Source: Pseudomonas sp. PDM16
Lineage (GTDB): Bacteria > Pseudomonadota > Gammaproteobacteria > Pseudomonadales > Pseudomonadaceae
Length of the DNA stretch: 64,000 bases
Direction: 5' to 3'
NCBI RefSeq assembly: GCF_014851865.1
Contig: NZ_JACVAM010000005.1
Coordinates: 124,001 to 188,000 of the forward strand
The notes beneath the pieces were generated by a model, which made no database searches, was not told where the DNA came from, and was given only the letters and a program-made list of their open reading frames with translations. Positions 8,474 through 17,440 of the stretch are shown here, in pieces. Position 1 is the first letter of the stretch, and each line of letters begins with the position of its first letter. The translations under genes and the position numbers were made by a program.

Positions 8474-9589
8474 GTGGCCATCGATATTCAATGGATCCTC
8501 GACGACGCCAGCCTGGCGCGTCATTGCGCCGAGTGGCGGCAGTTGCCCTTCGTCGCCCTCGATACCGAATTCATGCGGGTCGACACCTTCTACCCCATCG
8601 CCGGCCTGTTGCAGGTAGGTGATGGCCAGAGCGCCTATCTGGTCGATCCGCTCGAGGTGAAGGACTGGACGCCGTTCGCCGAGTTGCTCGAAGACCGCAG
8701 CGTTACCAAGGTGCTGCACTCCTGCAGCGAAGACCTGGAAGTGTTCCTGCGCCTGACCGGCGCGTTGCCTGCGCCGTTGTTTGACACTCAGCTGGCGGCC
8801 GGCTACCTCAATATCGGTTTCTCCATGGGCTACTCGCGCCTGGTGCAGGAAGTGCTCGGCATCGAATTGCCCAAGGGCGAAACCCGCTCCGATTGGCTGC
8901 AGCGGCCGCTGTCGGAGACCCAGATCAGTTACGCCGCCGAGGACGCCCAGCACCTGGCCGAGTTGTACCAGGCGCTGCTGCCGCGCATCTCTGCCGACAA
9001 GATGGCCTGGATACTGGACGACGGTGCCGAACTGGTGGCCAACCAGCGCCGCGAGATCGACCCGGACGAGGCCTACTTGGAGTCCAAGCTGGCCTGGAAG
9101 TTGTCGTCCCAGCAACTGGCCGTGCTGCGTACCCTGTGTGCCTGGCGCGAACGCCAGGCGCGGGCGCGCAACCAGCCGCGTAACCGCATCCTGCGTGAAC
9201 ACTCGTTGTGGCCGCTGGCGCGCTTCCAGCCCGACAACACCGTGGCCCTGGCGCGTATCGAAGATATGCACCCGCGCACCGTGCGCCAGGATGGCGAGAC
9301 CATCCTGCGCATGATCCGCGAGTCGGCCGCGCTGCCTCCCGAGCAATGGCCCGAAACCCTGCCGGCACCGCTGCCGATCGAGGCTGGCGCGTTGCTCAAG
9401 CAGCTGCGCGCGGTGGGCCAGGCCGAGGCCGAGCGCCTGCAGATCGCCCCGGAGCTGATGCTGCGCAAGAAATCTCTCGAAGCCCTGCTCAAGAGCGGCT
9501 TCCCCGACGGCCCATGGACGCTACCCGACAACCTGCGCGGATGGCGCCGTGAACTGATGGGCCAAGCCCTGCTGGATGTATTGCAATGA
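8474..9589 (+). CDS. rnd: Ribonuclease D
   Basis: A 371-residue 3'-5' exoribonuclease that trims tRNA 3' ends. The DEDDy exonuclease domain shows Exo[11 protein letters not shown] (~29), Exo[13 protein letters not shown] and Exo[13 protein letters not shown], followed by an HRDC domain ([25 protein letters not shown]). I start it at the GTG at 8474, which has AAGGAG six bases upstream and gives the usual AIDIQWI N-terminus. Its stop overlaps the start of the ycgL gene (ATGA), implying translational coupling. Confidence 0.95.
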   Translation: MAIDIQWILDDASLARHCAEWRQLPFVALDTEFMRVDTFYPIAGLLQVGDGQSAYLVDPLEVKDWTPFAELLEDRSVTKVLHSCSEDLEVFLRLTGALPAPLFDTQLAAGYLNIGFSMGYSRLVQEVLGIELPKGETRSDWLQRPLSETQISYAAEDAQHLAELYQALLPRISADKMAWILDDGAELVANQRREIDPDEAYLESKLAWKLSSQQLAVLRTLCAWRERQARARNQPRNRILREHSLWPLARFQPDNTVALARIEDMHPRTVRQDGETILRMIRESAALPPEQWPETLPAPLPIEAGALLKQLRAVGQAEAERLQIAPELMLRKKSLEALLKSGFPDGPWTLPDNLRGWRRELMGQALLDVLQ

Positions 9590-9879
9590 AGAAGATCTGC
9601 TCCATCTACAAAAGCCCGCGCAAGAACGAGATGTACCTCTACGTACTCAAGGCCGACGCCCTCAAACGCGTGCCCGAGGGCCTGCTGGCTGCCTTTGGTA
9701 CACCTCAGTTGTGCTTCGAGATGATCCTCACCCCGGAAAAGACGCTGGCCCGCGAGGACATCACCCAGGTGTTGGAAAACCTCGACAAGCAGGGCTACCA
9801 CCTGCAGATGCCGCCGCCGGAAGAGGAATACATACAGCACCTGCCGGAAGAGCTGCTGCGCCGAAACGACCCGGTCTGA
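9586..9879 (+). CDS. YcgL domain protein
   Basis: A 97-residue protein beginning [20 protein letters not shown] and containing [19 protein letters not shown], the pattern of the small YcgL (UPF0745-type) family found next to rnd in many gammaproteobacteria. The biochemical role is not established. Its ATG overlaps the rnd stop codon, so the two are translated from one transcript. Confidence 0.9.
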   Translation: MKKICSIYKSPRKNEMYLYVLKADALKRVPEGLLAAFGTPQLCFEMILTPEKTLAREDITQVLENLDKQGYHLQMPPPEEEYIQHLPEELLRRNDPV

Positions 9880-9970
9880 TTCTTCCGCCGGGATGTCGCC
9901 GAATCCGGCGCATCCCGCTCGGGTCATGCATGGCCCACTCTGCTCATGACGCCTAATAGGACGGATATCG

Positions 9971-10894
9971 ATGCGAGTCCTGCTGTTGGAACGCGATCAC
10001 GTCGACTACACCCAGCTGCTGCGAGCCGCCGCACCGGACCTCGAGCTGCTGGCTGGTGAAACCGCCTCGGGTGATGCGCAGACCTGTCCGGTCTGGCTCG
10101 GCGAGCCGGATTTGCTGCTGCCGTTGCTGCGTAAGGGGCTGCGTCCGAAGTGGCTGCAATCCACCTGGGCGGGGATTACCCCGTTGCTGGGCCTGGGACT
10201 GCCACGCGATTACCGGCTGAGCCGGGCTGTTGGCATTTTTGGCCAGCCGATGGCCGAGTATGTATTGACCTATCTGTTGGCGCATCGGCGTCGCGTGCTC
10301 GCACGCCTGGCCAGTCAGGTCGAACAGCGCTGGGATAATCAGGTGGCGCCCAGCCTGCGCGGCTGCAAGGTGCTGATCGTCGGCACTGGTGAGATCGGCA
10401 GCGACATCGCCCGTCTCCTCGCACCGTTCGGCGTGGAGTTGCGCGGCATTGCCCGCCTGCCACGTCCTATTGCGCATTTCACCGAGGTGGTCGGCCTGGA
10501 TGAGCTGGCCGAGCAGGTTGCCTGGGCCGATTGCGTGGTCAACGTGCTGCCGGATACTCCGGCCACTCGTGACATCTACGATGCCGCGCTGTTCGCCTGC
10601 ATGCGCTCCGACGCGCTGTTCATCAACGCCGGGCGCGGCGTGGCGGTGGTCGAGGCCGACCTGGTGGCGGCACTGTGCGCGGGACACCTGGCCGGCGCGG
10701 TGATCGACGTGTGTCGGGAGGAGCCGCTGCCCGCAGGCCACCCCTTCTGGGACGCACCGCGGCTGCTGCTCACCGGGCACAGCTCTGCGCCCACTGAACC
10801 ATCGGCCATGGCCCAATTGTTCGTCGACAACCTGCGACGTTACCGCGATGGCCAGGCGCTGCTCGGCGAGGTCGATTTCGAGCGGGGCTACTGA
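9971..10894 (+). CDS. D-2-hydroxyacid dehydrogenase
   Basis: A 307-residue NAD(P)-dependent oxidoreductase. The Rossmann nucleotide-binding motif is VGTGEIGSDIA (~136). The catalytic residues of the D-isomer-specific family can be placed: Arg in FINAGRGVAVVE (~221), Glu in DVCREEPLPAGHPFW and His in LLTGHSS (~270). It reduces 2-oxoacids to D-2-hydroxyacids; the GhrA-like length and motif layout suggest glyoxylate or hydroxypyruvate, but this is inference. It follows ycgL by 91 bases on the same strand. Confidence 0.88.
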   Translation: MRVLLLERDHVDYTQLLRAAAPDLELLAGETASGDAQTCPVWLGEPDLLLPLLRKGLRPKWLQSTWAGITPLLGLGLPRDYRLSRAVGIFGQPMAEYVLTYLLAHRRRVLARLASQVEQRWDNQVAPSLRGCKVLIVGTGEIGSDIARLLAPFGVELRGIARLPRPIAHFTEVVGLDELAEQVAWADCVVNVLPDTPATRDIYDAALFACMRSDALFINAGRGVAVVEADLVAALCAGHLAGAVIDVCREEPLPAGHPFWDAPRLLLTGHSSAPTEPSAMAQLFVDNLRRYRDGQALLGEVDFERGY

Positions 10895-11051
10895 GGTCGC
10901 GCTCAGCTAATCAGCGCCTGGCCGATGGCTTGCGGGCCCCGCCTGCCACGCGGTGCAAACTGCGCCAAGTCGGATCGACGCCCTCGAAATGCCGGCGGCC
11001 ACCGGCAGGACCCTGTCATCGCTTTCACCACGTCGCTTCTGAGGGGCGGGT

Positions 11052-11795
11052 ATGGATACTGTTTTTGTCATCGTGGTGCTCGGTGCCGCCCTGGCAGGTT
11101 TCGTCCAGGGGTTGTCAGGCTCCAACTTCGGTCTGGTGGCAATGGCCGTCTGGGCCTGGTTCATCGATCCGACGCTCATCGGACCGCTTGTGGTATGCGG
11201 TTCGCTGACGGGCCAGGTACTGGCCGCAGGCTCCTTGCGTCGAGAGTTCAATGGTAAGCACCTGCTTCCCATGGTGCTCGGTGGCGTACTGGGCGTCCCT
11301 CTCGGTGTTCTGCTGCTGCATCTGATCGACCCGACTCTGTTTCGTCTCGGGGTTGGGGTGGTGCTCGTGCTGTGGTGCCCACTGATGCTGGTGTCGCGGG
11401 TGCTGCCCCGCATCCACCGGGGTGGTGCGCGTGCGGATGCCGGTATCGGCCTTGTGGGCGGTGTGATGGGTGGGCTGGGTGGGCTTACCGGGCCGGCTCC
11501 CGCTCTGTGGGCCACGCTGAGGGGATGGGAGCGCGCCACCCAGCGCTCTGTCATCCAGGGCTTCAACCTGGCGATGCAGGCGGCGACGATGTTGACCTAC
11601 CTGATCACCGGCACGATCACCCGGGAGGCTCTGGGGCTATTCCCGGTGGTGATTGCTGCCGTGCTTGTTCCCACGCTGATAGGCGTGCGGGTCTATCGCC
11701 GTTTCAGCGACCAGGCTTTCAGACGCCTGGTGCTCATGCTGTTGAGCGTTTCCGGTGCGCTGCTGATCCTGCTGTCGCTACCGAACCTGCTGTAA
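11052..11795 (+). CDS. TauE/SafE family membrane exporter
   Basis: A 247-residue polytopic protein with about eight transmembrane helices. The twin glycine-rich repeats (AGFVQGLSGSNFGL near the start and GGVMGGLGGLTGPAPALW in the middle) are typical of the TauE/SafE (DUF81) family of sulfite, sulfoacetate or other organic anion exporters. The substrate is unknown here. Its stop codon (11793-11795) directly abuts the stop of the convergent bestrophin-like gene with no base between. Confidence 0.85.
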   Translation: MDTVFVIVVLGAALAGFVQGLSGSNFGLVAMAVWAWFIDPTLIGPLVVCGSLTGQVLAAGSLRREFNGKHLLPMVLGGVLGVPLGVLLLHLIDPTLFRLGVGVVLVLWCPLMLVSRVLPRIHRGGARADAGIGLVGGVMGGLGGLTGPAPALWATLRGWERATQRSVIQGFNLAMQAATMLTYLITGTITREALGLFPVVIAAVLVPTLIGVRVYRRFSDQAFRRLVLMLLSVSGALLILLSLPNLL

Positions 11796-12701
11796 CTAGA
11801 GCTGCACGTTGCCCACCGGCTCCAGGGGCGCCGGGGTCGGTTCGCCCAGCAACTCCAGGGCCGATATCTCGATGGTCCGGCAAATGGCATCCAGTGGAAG
11901 GTCGTTCGGTTGCGTGTCGAACGGGTCCGCAATCTGGTCGCCCAGCGCGTCCAGGCCGAAGAAGGTGTAGGCCAGTACGCAGACGGCCACGGGCGTGAAC
12001 CAGCCCAGGCTGCCCACCAGGCAGAACGGCAGCAGGAAGCAGTAGATATGCACCACCCTGTGCAGCATCAGGATGTACGGGTAGGGGATCGGGGTGTTTT
12101 TGATGCGCTCGCAGCCACCCAATACATAGGAGAGGCGGGTCAACTGCTGGTCGATTTCCACCATCACCACGTCACTGGCACTGGTGCTGCGTGCCTGTTC
12201 CATGAATCGCCGCCCCAGCACTCCGAGCAGGACATTCGGCTGGGAGGGGAGTGGGTGCGGGTCGCCGCTGAGAATACGCCGCGTATCGTCGCTGGCGGGC
12301 TGGCCGCGCAGCATGTCGCGTAGCGCATGGGCGAAGCCGATGAGCGGTCGCGCCAGCGACAGTCGTGACTCACGGTTGAGTTCCGGCAGCAGGATCATGC
12401 TTTGCCGGGCGAGATTGCGCGCGACGATCAGCAGTTCACCCCAGAGCGTCCGCGCCTCCCAGAAGCGCTGGTAGGCCACGGTGTTGCGGAACGCGAGGAA
12501 GATGGCCAGCGTCAGCCCCCACAGCGTGAACGGGGTGGCTGTAAGCAGCATGTGGTGGTCGTTGAGCAGCCCTCGGCTAGCGACGACCAGTGAGCTGAGC
12601 AGCACGGTGTACATCACTTTTTTCCAGATAACCGGAATGATCGAGCCCTTGATGGAGAACAGCAGGGTCCAGAGTGACGTGCGTTGCGGATAGATGATCA
12701 T
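11796..12701 (-). CDS. Bestrophin-like (YneE/UPF0187) chloride channel family protein
   Basis: A 301-residue integral membrane protein. The N-terminus MIIYPQRTSLWTLLF, the FRNTVAYQRFWEARTLWGEL motif and the C-terminal region with GLDALGDQIADPFD and NDLPLDAIC are those of bacterial bestrophins, pentameric ion channels. The conserved PFD...NDLP acidic cluster (the calcium-sensing region in animal homologues) is present. It shares no intergenic space with the convergent TauE gene. Confidence 0.87.
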   Translation of the reverse strand: MIIYPQRTSLWTLLFSIKGSIIPVIWKKVMYTVLLSSLVVASRGLLNDHHMLLTATPFTLWGLTLAIFLAFRNTVAYQRFWEARTLWGELLIVARNLARQSMILLPELNRESRLSLARPLIGFAHALRDMLRGQPASDDTRRILSGDPHPLPSQPNVLLGVLGRRFMEQARSTSASDVVMVEIDQQLTRLSYVLGGCERIKNTPIPYPYILMLHRVVHIYCFLLPFCLVGSLGWFTPVAVCVLAYTFFGLDALGDQIADPFDTQPNDLPLDAICRTIEISALELLGEPTPAPLEPVGNVQL

Positions 12702-13082
12702 GAGATGAGTGCGCGATGAGGATGAATGACGATTCGGGTCGCGAGGGCTGGCGGTGGATACCTGGGCGATGCGGGCAGAGGGCTAGCAATATACAGAAAC
12801 ATGGCACCGTAGTTCCGGATGGGAGGCGGCTCGCTCGTGCGGGAGCCGTTTCGGAAAAGGGGCGGCCCCTTTGCTCATGCTGGTTGGCACGGCCGGCTGC
12901 GGTGTTTGGTCGCTATGGCATGCTCATGGTCGGTGGAGTCCAGGGCTGCGGTGCGCTGATGGGGTAGATCTGACACAGGCCTGGTCATGTGTGCAGCAGG
13001 TGAGGGAGCGGACGTCCATGCAGGCAGGCCGGTTTTCACCAGACGCTGGCGCAGTTCCTCCTGTTGTGTGGGGCTGACACCC
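12702..13082. other. Intergenic stretch without a convincing gene
   Basis: About 380 bases between the bestrophin start and the HNH gene end. It must contain the bestrophin promoter. I see no hairpin, repeat or RNA signature. A 71-codon frame on the minus strand (13090-12875) begins at the HNH stop but has no recognisable content. Confidence 0.4.
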
Positions 13083-13436
13083 TCAGGCATCGGGTTTTTT
13101 CTTGAGCAATGCCTCCAGGCCGGCCAGGGCTTTGTGGGTGACCTTGTGACCGGAACCGGCCACGGCCGCCTCTTCCTTCTGATAGTGCAGGTCGACCTGC
13201 CGCTGATGCTCGTTGTCGTGGCAGTACAGACACAACAGCTCCCAGTTGGAGCCGTCTTCCGGGTTGTTATCGTGGTTGTGGTCGCGGTGGTGCACGGTCA
13301 GCTCGCTGAGACGCTTTCCACTGAACTCGCGCCCGCAGCGCCCGCAGATGTGGGGATACATCCGCAGCGCCTTCTCGCGGTAACTGGTCTCACGCCGGCG
13401 CTGGGCCTCGGCGAGTATCTGGTCGAGTTTGCTCAT
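13083..13436 (-). CDS. HNH nuclease, YajD-like
   Basis: A 117-residue protein with a compact HNH/beta-beta-alpha-metal fold. Zinc ligands are in CGRCGREF and LCLYCHDNEH, and the catalytic core is ELTVHHRDHNHDNNPEDGSNWELLC, with the HH and the following N in register. This matches YajD-type HNH proteins. The fold cleaves or nicks DNA; the physiological target is unknown. It stands alone, next to a decayed gene. Confidence 0.87.
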   Translation of the reverse strand: MSKLDQILAEAQRRRETSYREKALRMYPHICGRCGREFSGKRLSELTVHHRDHNHDNNPEDGSNWELLCLYCHDNEHQRQVDLHYQKEEAAVAGSGHKVTHKALAGLEALLKKKPDA

Positions 13437-13574
13437 GGGTTGCACCTGTGGCCGTACGGCTGGGGCTCCAGCATAGAACGAAAGCGGGCGTCGCTGGAGT
13501 CCGAGATGCGCCACATGCCGTTCTCTCTGAATCTGCTGTTGAGCCTGGGCGCTCGGGCCCGGCTGCCGAGCTAG

Positions 13575-13925
13575 CTATGCCCCCCAATGCAGCAACCCTA
13601 AAAGCGGGCCGGTCTCGTCCAGCTCCTCGTCCTGCCAATGACCGTAGTCGCCCACCGCTGGAACCGCTCAGCAGGGCATCGGTAGCGGGCAGTCGGCGTT
13701 GTAGGAAGCGCTGCTTGCGCTGGAGGCTCCAGCTGGATTCCCAATGGCTCGCCGGCCAGGTTGATGATGCAGTCGATGTGCTTGTCGCTGGCAATCTGGT
13801 CGAGTTGGATGAGGCAAGTAACACGCCCCTGGGTATGACGCACGCTGGCCACATCGCAGGGTAGCGCCATTACCTCATGCCCGGTCTGACTCAGGGCGCT
13901 GGCCAGTGGGTTGCCGATGAAGCCG
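13575..13925 (-). pseudogene. Remnant of SDR-family epimerase (TIGR01777/YfcH type)
   Basis: Read on the minus strand, three consecutive frames each give part of one protein. First frame: GFIGNPLASALSQTGHEV to CIINLAGEPLG, the N-terminal NAD-binding part. Second frame: SLQRKQRFLQRRLPATDALLSGS, the next stretch of the family. Third frame: AVGDYGHWQDEELDETGP, continuing the SGSAVGxYG active-site region, then a stop. So at least two frameshifts occurred, the first ~8 residues (TGGT) are lost, and only about a third of the ~300-residue family length remains. It is a dead gene. Confidence 0.85.
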
Positions 13926-14345
13926 CTGCAGCGCCTTAGGCTGCAGAACGTACAGCGGAATGGCGATCGACAGCGCCGCCGTCGCGTTGAGGTAGGCATG
14001 CCAGCGCAGGCCGAAGTAGAGCGAGATAGCACTGTCCAGCAGGCACCAGACCAGCAGGGCCAAAAAGATCACTGGTTTGATCTGGCGGTGGCCATGCTCG
14101 CGGTACAGGTACACCAGCAGGCCGAACAACACGCCCCAACTCGCCACTGTTGGTCCGAACAGTCCGACCATGGTCTGCAGCAAGCCTTGGAACTCAGTTG
14201 GCGGCGGCTGGTTGGAGACGCTGGTGTAGAGGTAGTCGAAGTAAGAGGCGGTAATCGGCAGATGCGCGGCGAAGGCCAGGGCAATGCCCAGGGCCACATG
14301 ACCTATAGCGACCACCAACAACCAGCGGTAGAGCAGGGCTTGCAT
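13875..14345 (-). CDS. Hypothetical membrane protein with altered C-terminus
   Basis: A 156-residue protein with about four transmembrane helices (WLLVVAIGHVALGIALAFA, ASWGVLFGLLVYLY, VIFLALLVWCLLDSAISLYFG, ATAALSIAIPLYVL). I do not recognise a function. The last ~15 residues (HRQPTGQRPESDRA) are an out-of-frame reading of the epimerase remnant's GFIGNPLAS segment, so a deletion fused this gene to the pseudogene and replaced its natural end. Confidence 0.65.
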   Translation of the reverse strand: MQALLYRWLLVVAIGHVALGIALAFAAHLPITASYFDYLYTSVSNQPPPTEFQGLLQTMVGLFGPTVASWGVLFGLLVYLYREHGHRQIKPVIFLALLVWCLLDSAISLYFGLRWHAYLNATAALSIAIPLYVLQPKALQRLHRQPTGQRPESDRA

Positions 14346-14748
14346 GAGCGATGTCCGATTTGCAGATTATTGATTGCTGCTTCCAGAGCCAGGCAGGTCG
14401 TGTTGGCGGTTTTACACTACAGGCACTCGAAGCGTCTGCAGCTTCCTTCATGTCGCTTCGCGTGCCGTAGACCGATGTCCTATGAGTGGGCTGGGGCAGC
14501 GACTGGGTGATGGACCGCGCGGTTCGATCATCCTGGCATCGCTCGATGCACTCAAATTGCACAGGCATCTCTGCGTTGCACATGGGCCGACCCCACGACA
14601 TCGTCTTTCATGGAGAAGTGGCACGCGCTCAGCGGCACATTGCCGCTCCCCAACCGCCGATCCTGCCGAGCTCCGGGCATGGCCCGCACCTGCAGTATCT
14701 GCTGGCCTGTGCCAGGTATATAGCCACCTTCGCCGACGGTGAGAGTTC
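14346..14748. other. Intergenic stretch, nothing recognised
   Basis: About 400 bases upstream of the membrane-protein gene and downstream of the flavin reductase gene. Short open frames occur on both strands but none has a plausible start signal or recognisable protein content. No clear hairpin or repeat was seen. It probably holds the promoter for the membrane protein. Confidence 0.4.
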
Positions 14749-15318
14749 CTAGGCCTTGAGCGCCTCGCCGATGACGTAGAAATTCCCGCCGGCCACATGG
14801 TGCAGGCTGCGCCAGGAGGGGCCGGCTTCTTCGAAGTACCAGCGGCCGTCGCGGAATACGCGGTCATCGGCCCAGGCGCCGACCACTTCGCCGATGAACA
14901 GATCGTAGGCCTGCTGGTTATGTGGCTCGGCAATCAGCTCGCAGGCCAGCCAAGCCGAGCAGCCTTGTACGAAGGGCAGGTCGTTGTCGGGCATGTCGAA
15001 CAGTTCGACGCCGGCTTTGGTCAGCTTGTCCGGGTCGTCCTTGAGGCTGTGGTTGCCGACCTGGTTGGTCAGCTGCAGCTGCGCGGCGGTCGGCACCTGG
15101 ATGACGAAACGGCCGCTGCGTTCGATCAGCTTGCGGGTGTGGGTGGCTTTGTCCAGCACGACGGTGAGTTTGGGCGGGGCGAAGTCCAGGGCGCAGCACC
15201 AGGCGGCGGCCATGACGTTGTCGACGCCGTTGTGGCGAGCGGAGACCAGGACGGTTGGTCCGTGGTTTAGCAAGCGGTAGGCCTTGGCGAGGTCTACCTG
15301 CTTTTGGTGGGGATTCAT
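14749..15318 (-). CDS. Flavin reductase family protein (FMN-binding)
   Basis: A 189-residue FMN-binding split-barrel protein. The stretch LNHGPTVLVSARHNGVDNVMAAAW, followed by APPKLTVVLDKATHTRKLIERSG and FVIQVPTAAQ, matches the flavin-reductase-like (DIM6/NTAB) family that reduces FMN with NAD(P)H for partner monooxygenases. No partner oxygenase lies nearby. The minus-strand start is followed upstream by repeat DNA, so the gene stands alone. Confidence 0.86.
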   Translation of the reverse strand: MNPHQKQVDLAKAYRLLNHGPTVLVSARHNGVDNVMAAAWCCALDFAPPKLTVVLDKATHTRKLIERSGRFVIQVPTAAQLQLTNQVGNHSLKDDPDKLTKAGVELFDMPDNDLPFVQGCSAWLACELIAEPHNQQAYDLFIGEVVGAWADDRVFRDGRWYFEEAGPSWRSLHHVAGGNFYVIGEALKA

Positions 15319-15403
15319 TTGTGTGGCGTTTCCTGACAGCGGGGTGTTGGCGTCGATATGGTTGCTGAGAATCAGCGCTTTCCTCGGCTGAGACTACAGG
15401 TTC

Positions 15404-15622
15404 CGCCTTGTACGGCGGGTCACTTTTTCCAGTCGCGGAAAAAGTAACCAAAAACGCTTTGCCCCTGCATCCGGCCCTGCGCTTCGCTCCGGGTTCGTTC
15501 GCTCCATCGCCGCTCCAGGGGCCCGGCGCGAAGGGCCATCCCTGGCCCATCGCGCCTCTCGCGGCCTCCATGCCGCTCAACCCCTTCCACGACGATTCCA
15601 CTCGCCCTCCTGAAGGGGCGTT
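15404..15622 (+). repeat. Long non-coding repeat, left copy of inverted pair
   Basis: Begins with a hairpin CTTTTTCC-AGTCGC-GGAAAAAG flanked by GTCA and GTAACC, followed by a GC-rich body (CATCCGGCCC, GCCGCTCC, CGCCTCTCGCGGCCTCCATGC) and ends CCTCCTGAAGGGGCG. The same order of blocks recurs in inverse orientation at 15735-15960. Open frames across it are by-products of GC bias and carry no family signature. Confidence 0.7.
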
Positions 15623-15734
15623 TTGAGTTGCGTGACAGTTCCATGTCTTCTCTCTCGATAGATCCCACGCGGAGCGTGGAAAAAGATCATGCGCGAAGCG
15701 TCCAGAAAAACTACCAGCCAACTCGGAGTCTGAA

Positions 15735-15960
15735 CCCCGTCAGGAGGCCGAGTGGAGGTGTTGCGTAGGGGGACGAGCCGCATGGATGCGGCGAGAGGCG
15801 TAAAGGGGCAGGGACGCCCCTTGTACGCCGGCCCCCGGAGCGGCACCGGAGGGAGGGAAGTCTGGCCGCAGGCCAGACCCGGATGCCGGGCGGGCTTTCT
15901 CTTTGGTTACTTTCTCTTTCGCGCGAGCAAAGAGAAAGTGACTCGCCGTAAGGGCGAAAA
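15735..15960 (-). repeat. Long non-coding repeat, right copy of inverted pair
   Basis: Inverted, diverged relative of 15404-15622. On the minus strand it starts with a perfect 10-bp hairpin CTTTCTCTTT / AAAGAGAAAG flanked by GAGTCA and GTAACC, then GCATCCGGG, GGTGCCGCTCCGGGGG, CGCCTCTCGCCGCATCCATGC and CCTCCTGACGGGG, matching the left copy block by block. About 110 bases separate the copies, including a small hairpin at 15664-15680 (CCCACGC/GCGTGG). Confidence 0.7.
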
Positions 15961-16083
15961 AACGAAATATGGAATCTTCACAAGTGCGGAAGGCTAAATT
16001 GGGATTCTTAACTTTTTCTGTTTTTTGCTCCACGATTCAGATGTAGTATCCGGTAGCGGCTGAATAAGCATAGGGGGTTGGAA

Positions 16084-17376
16084 GTGTTTGATCCTGAGGT
16101 TGGTTTTACATCGGATGTAATTAAAGATCATCAGCGATTTGTTGGGCGAATTGATTTAATTCGATCCTGTATGCAGGGCTTAAACTCCCCTATGAGTCTT
16201 ATAGCTATTTATGGGCGCCGCGGAGTTGGCAAGTCATCTCTTTTACGCCAAGTTCAACAGATGGCATTGGGTGATTACACCTTGGCTAAGAGGGCTGGGT
16301 TGGCAGCCGAGATTCCCGCCAAGCCGAGAACTTATCTTACGGTCTTTTATACTTGTGACTCCTTGATTAAGGGGGGTGAGGATCTGATAAAGCGTCTTTG
16401 TAATGATCAAGATGACGAAGATGGGCTTTTGAGGCTCTTGCCCGATGATGGCAAGGAAATCGTGGAGTTTTCTCGAACAAAGGAAGTTTCGTTAGGTGCG
16501 GACCTAAAGGTAGTGAATTGGGGCGCAAAAGGAATTGAGTCGAATAAATATGTAAAAGTTGTTCCTGATGATACGGTTCAGACGTTTAGAAACTTTATTT
16601 CTTCTATTGTCTCGAATCAAGTAAAGGGCCGGATGAAAAGAGACGGTTTGCTGATATTGTTAGATGAGTTTGATGTCGTTGAGAATAAGCATGGGTTGGG
16701 TTCGCTTATAAAATCTCTTAGTTCCAAGGATGTTAAGTTTGCAATATGTGGGATTGGGCAGGATTTGCATGGCCTTGTTGAGGATCACGGTTCAGTTGAG
16801 CGATTGCTTGAGCAAGGTGCTGTCCATGTCAGGCCGATGCCACAAGCTGAGGCTGTCGCTGTCCTCGATAGAGCGGAGGAGCTTTTTGAGGGGAGTCTCT
16901 CATTTGATGGTGAGATTAAAGAGGATATTTCTTCGATCTCGCAAGGATATCCTTACTTTATTCAGATGATTGGCAGGTCTTGCGCATTGAAGGCTGCGCA
17001 AATGGGGTTGAATAAGGTAAATAAATATATTTATCAATCGGTGCTGTCTGATATTAAGTCTGGTCTGGCTTTTCCAGCGCTCGAGTCATCTTACAAGAAG
17101 GCGGTAGGTGATTCGTCTGATAGGCAGCTCCTTCTTCATATTTTGGCTGAGCAGCCTGAGGAAAATACGCTGTTTAATGAGGATGTTGGGCGGGTATTTC
17201 TAAAGCAGGCAAGGCGTGATGCAGGGGAATTTGATATCGAGTATGTGGATCAGTTGTTGCCGAGGCTGCTTGATAGAAAATTTGGTCCGGTGTTGCGGAG
17301 TGTGCCAGAGGGGCGTGGCGTTTATGAGTTTATTAATCCTGTTTTTAGGTTATATGTGACTTTGCGTAATATTTGA
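16084..17376 (+). CDS. AT-rich orphan P-loop ATPase (archaeal-type/STAND-like)
   Basis: A 430-residue protein, the only clearly AT-rich gene in the window. An N-terminal FVGRIDLI segment leads into Walker A IYGRRGVGKSS (~44); Walker B is LLILLDEFD (~190), followed by a sensor-like stretch KFAICGIG. The C-terminus resembles a winged helix and ends in FINPVFRLYVTLRN, as in the Orc/Cdc6-like and archaeal ATPase_2 groups. No effector domain is visible. The GTG at 16084 has AGGGGG six bases upstream; a TTG at 16078 is too close to that site. Codon and base use point to recent transfer. Function unknown; an orphan defence or plasmid-type NTPase is possible. Confidence 0.75.
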   Translation: MFDPEVGFTSDVIKDHQRFVGRIDLIRSCMQGLNSPMSLIAIYGRRGVGKSSLLRQVQQMALGDYTLAKRAGLAAEIPAKPRTYLTVFYTCDSLIKGGEDLIKRLCNDQDDEDGLLRLLPDDGKEIVEFSRTKEVSLGADLKVVNWGAKGIESNKYVKVVPDDTVQTFRNFISSIVSNQVKGRMKRDGLLILLDEFDVVENKHGLGSLIKSLSSKDVKFAICGIGQDLHGLVEDHGSVERLLEQGAVHVRPMPQAEAVAVLDRAEELFEGSLSFDGEIKEDISSISQGYPYFIQMIGRSCALKAAQMGLNKVNKYIYQSVLSDIKSGLAFPALESSYKKAVGDSSDRQLLLHILAEQPEENTLFNEDVGRVFLKQARRDAGEFDIEYVDQLLPRLLDRKFGPVLRSVPEGRGVYEFINPVFRLYVTLRNI

Positions 17377-17390
17377 CTGGATTAATATTG

Positions 17391-17428
17391 GATCGCTGTT
17401 GGATTTTTTACTTTCTCCAGCAGCGGTC
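17391..17428. terminator. Possible terminator hairpin
   Basis: GATCGCTGTTGGA and TCCAGCAGCGGTC can pair over 13 bases with G-U pairs, around an AT-rich loop. It lies between the convergent ATPase and cobF genes. No long U-run follows on either strand, so termination is only likely. Confidence 0.4.
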
Positions 17429-17440
17429 CTTAAGTGCGCA

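Noticed and set aside
12875-13090. 71-codon minus-strand frame starting inside the HNH gene stop (MPEGVSPTQQEELRQRLVK)
   Set aside because: The start overlaps suggestively, but there is no SD, no known family and the second half looks random.
14448-14933. 161-codon minus frame in the gap before the flavin reductase gene
   Set aside because: Overlaps the reductase out of frame and is low-complexity Ser/Arg/Pro without start signal.
15420-16033. Several open frames across the inverted repeats
   Set aside because: They lie inside non-coding repeat units, appear in both orientations and match no family.
16078-16083. TTG start for the AT-rich ATPase
   Set aside because: It directly touches the AGGGGG ribosome site; the GTG six bases further has proper spacing.
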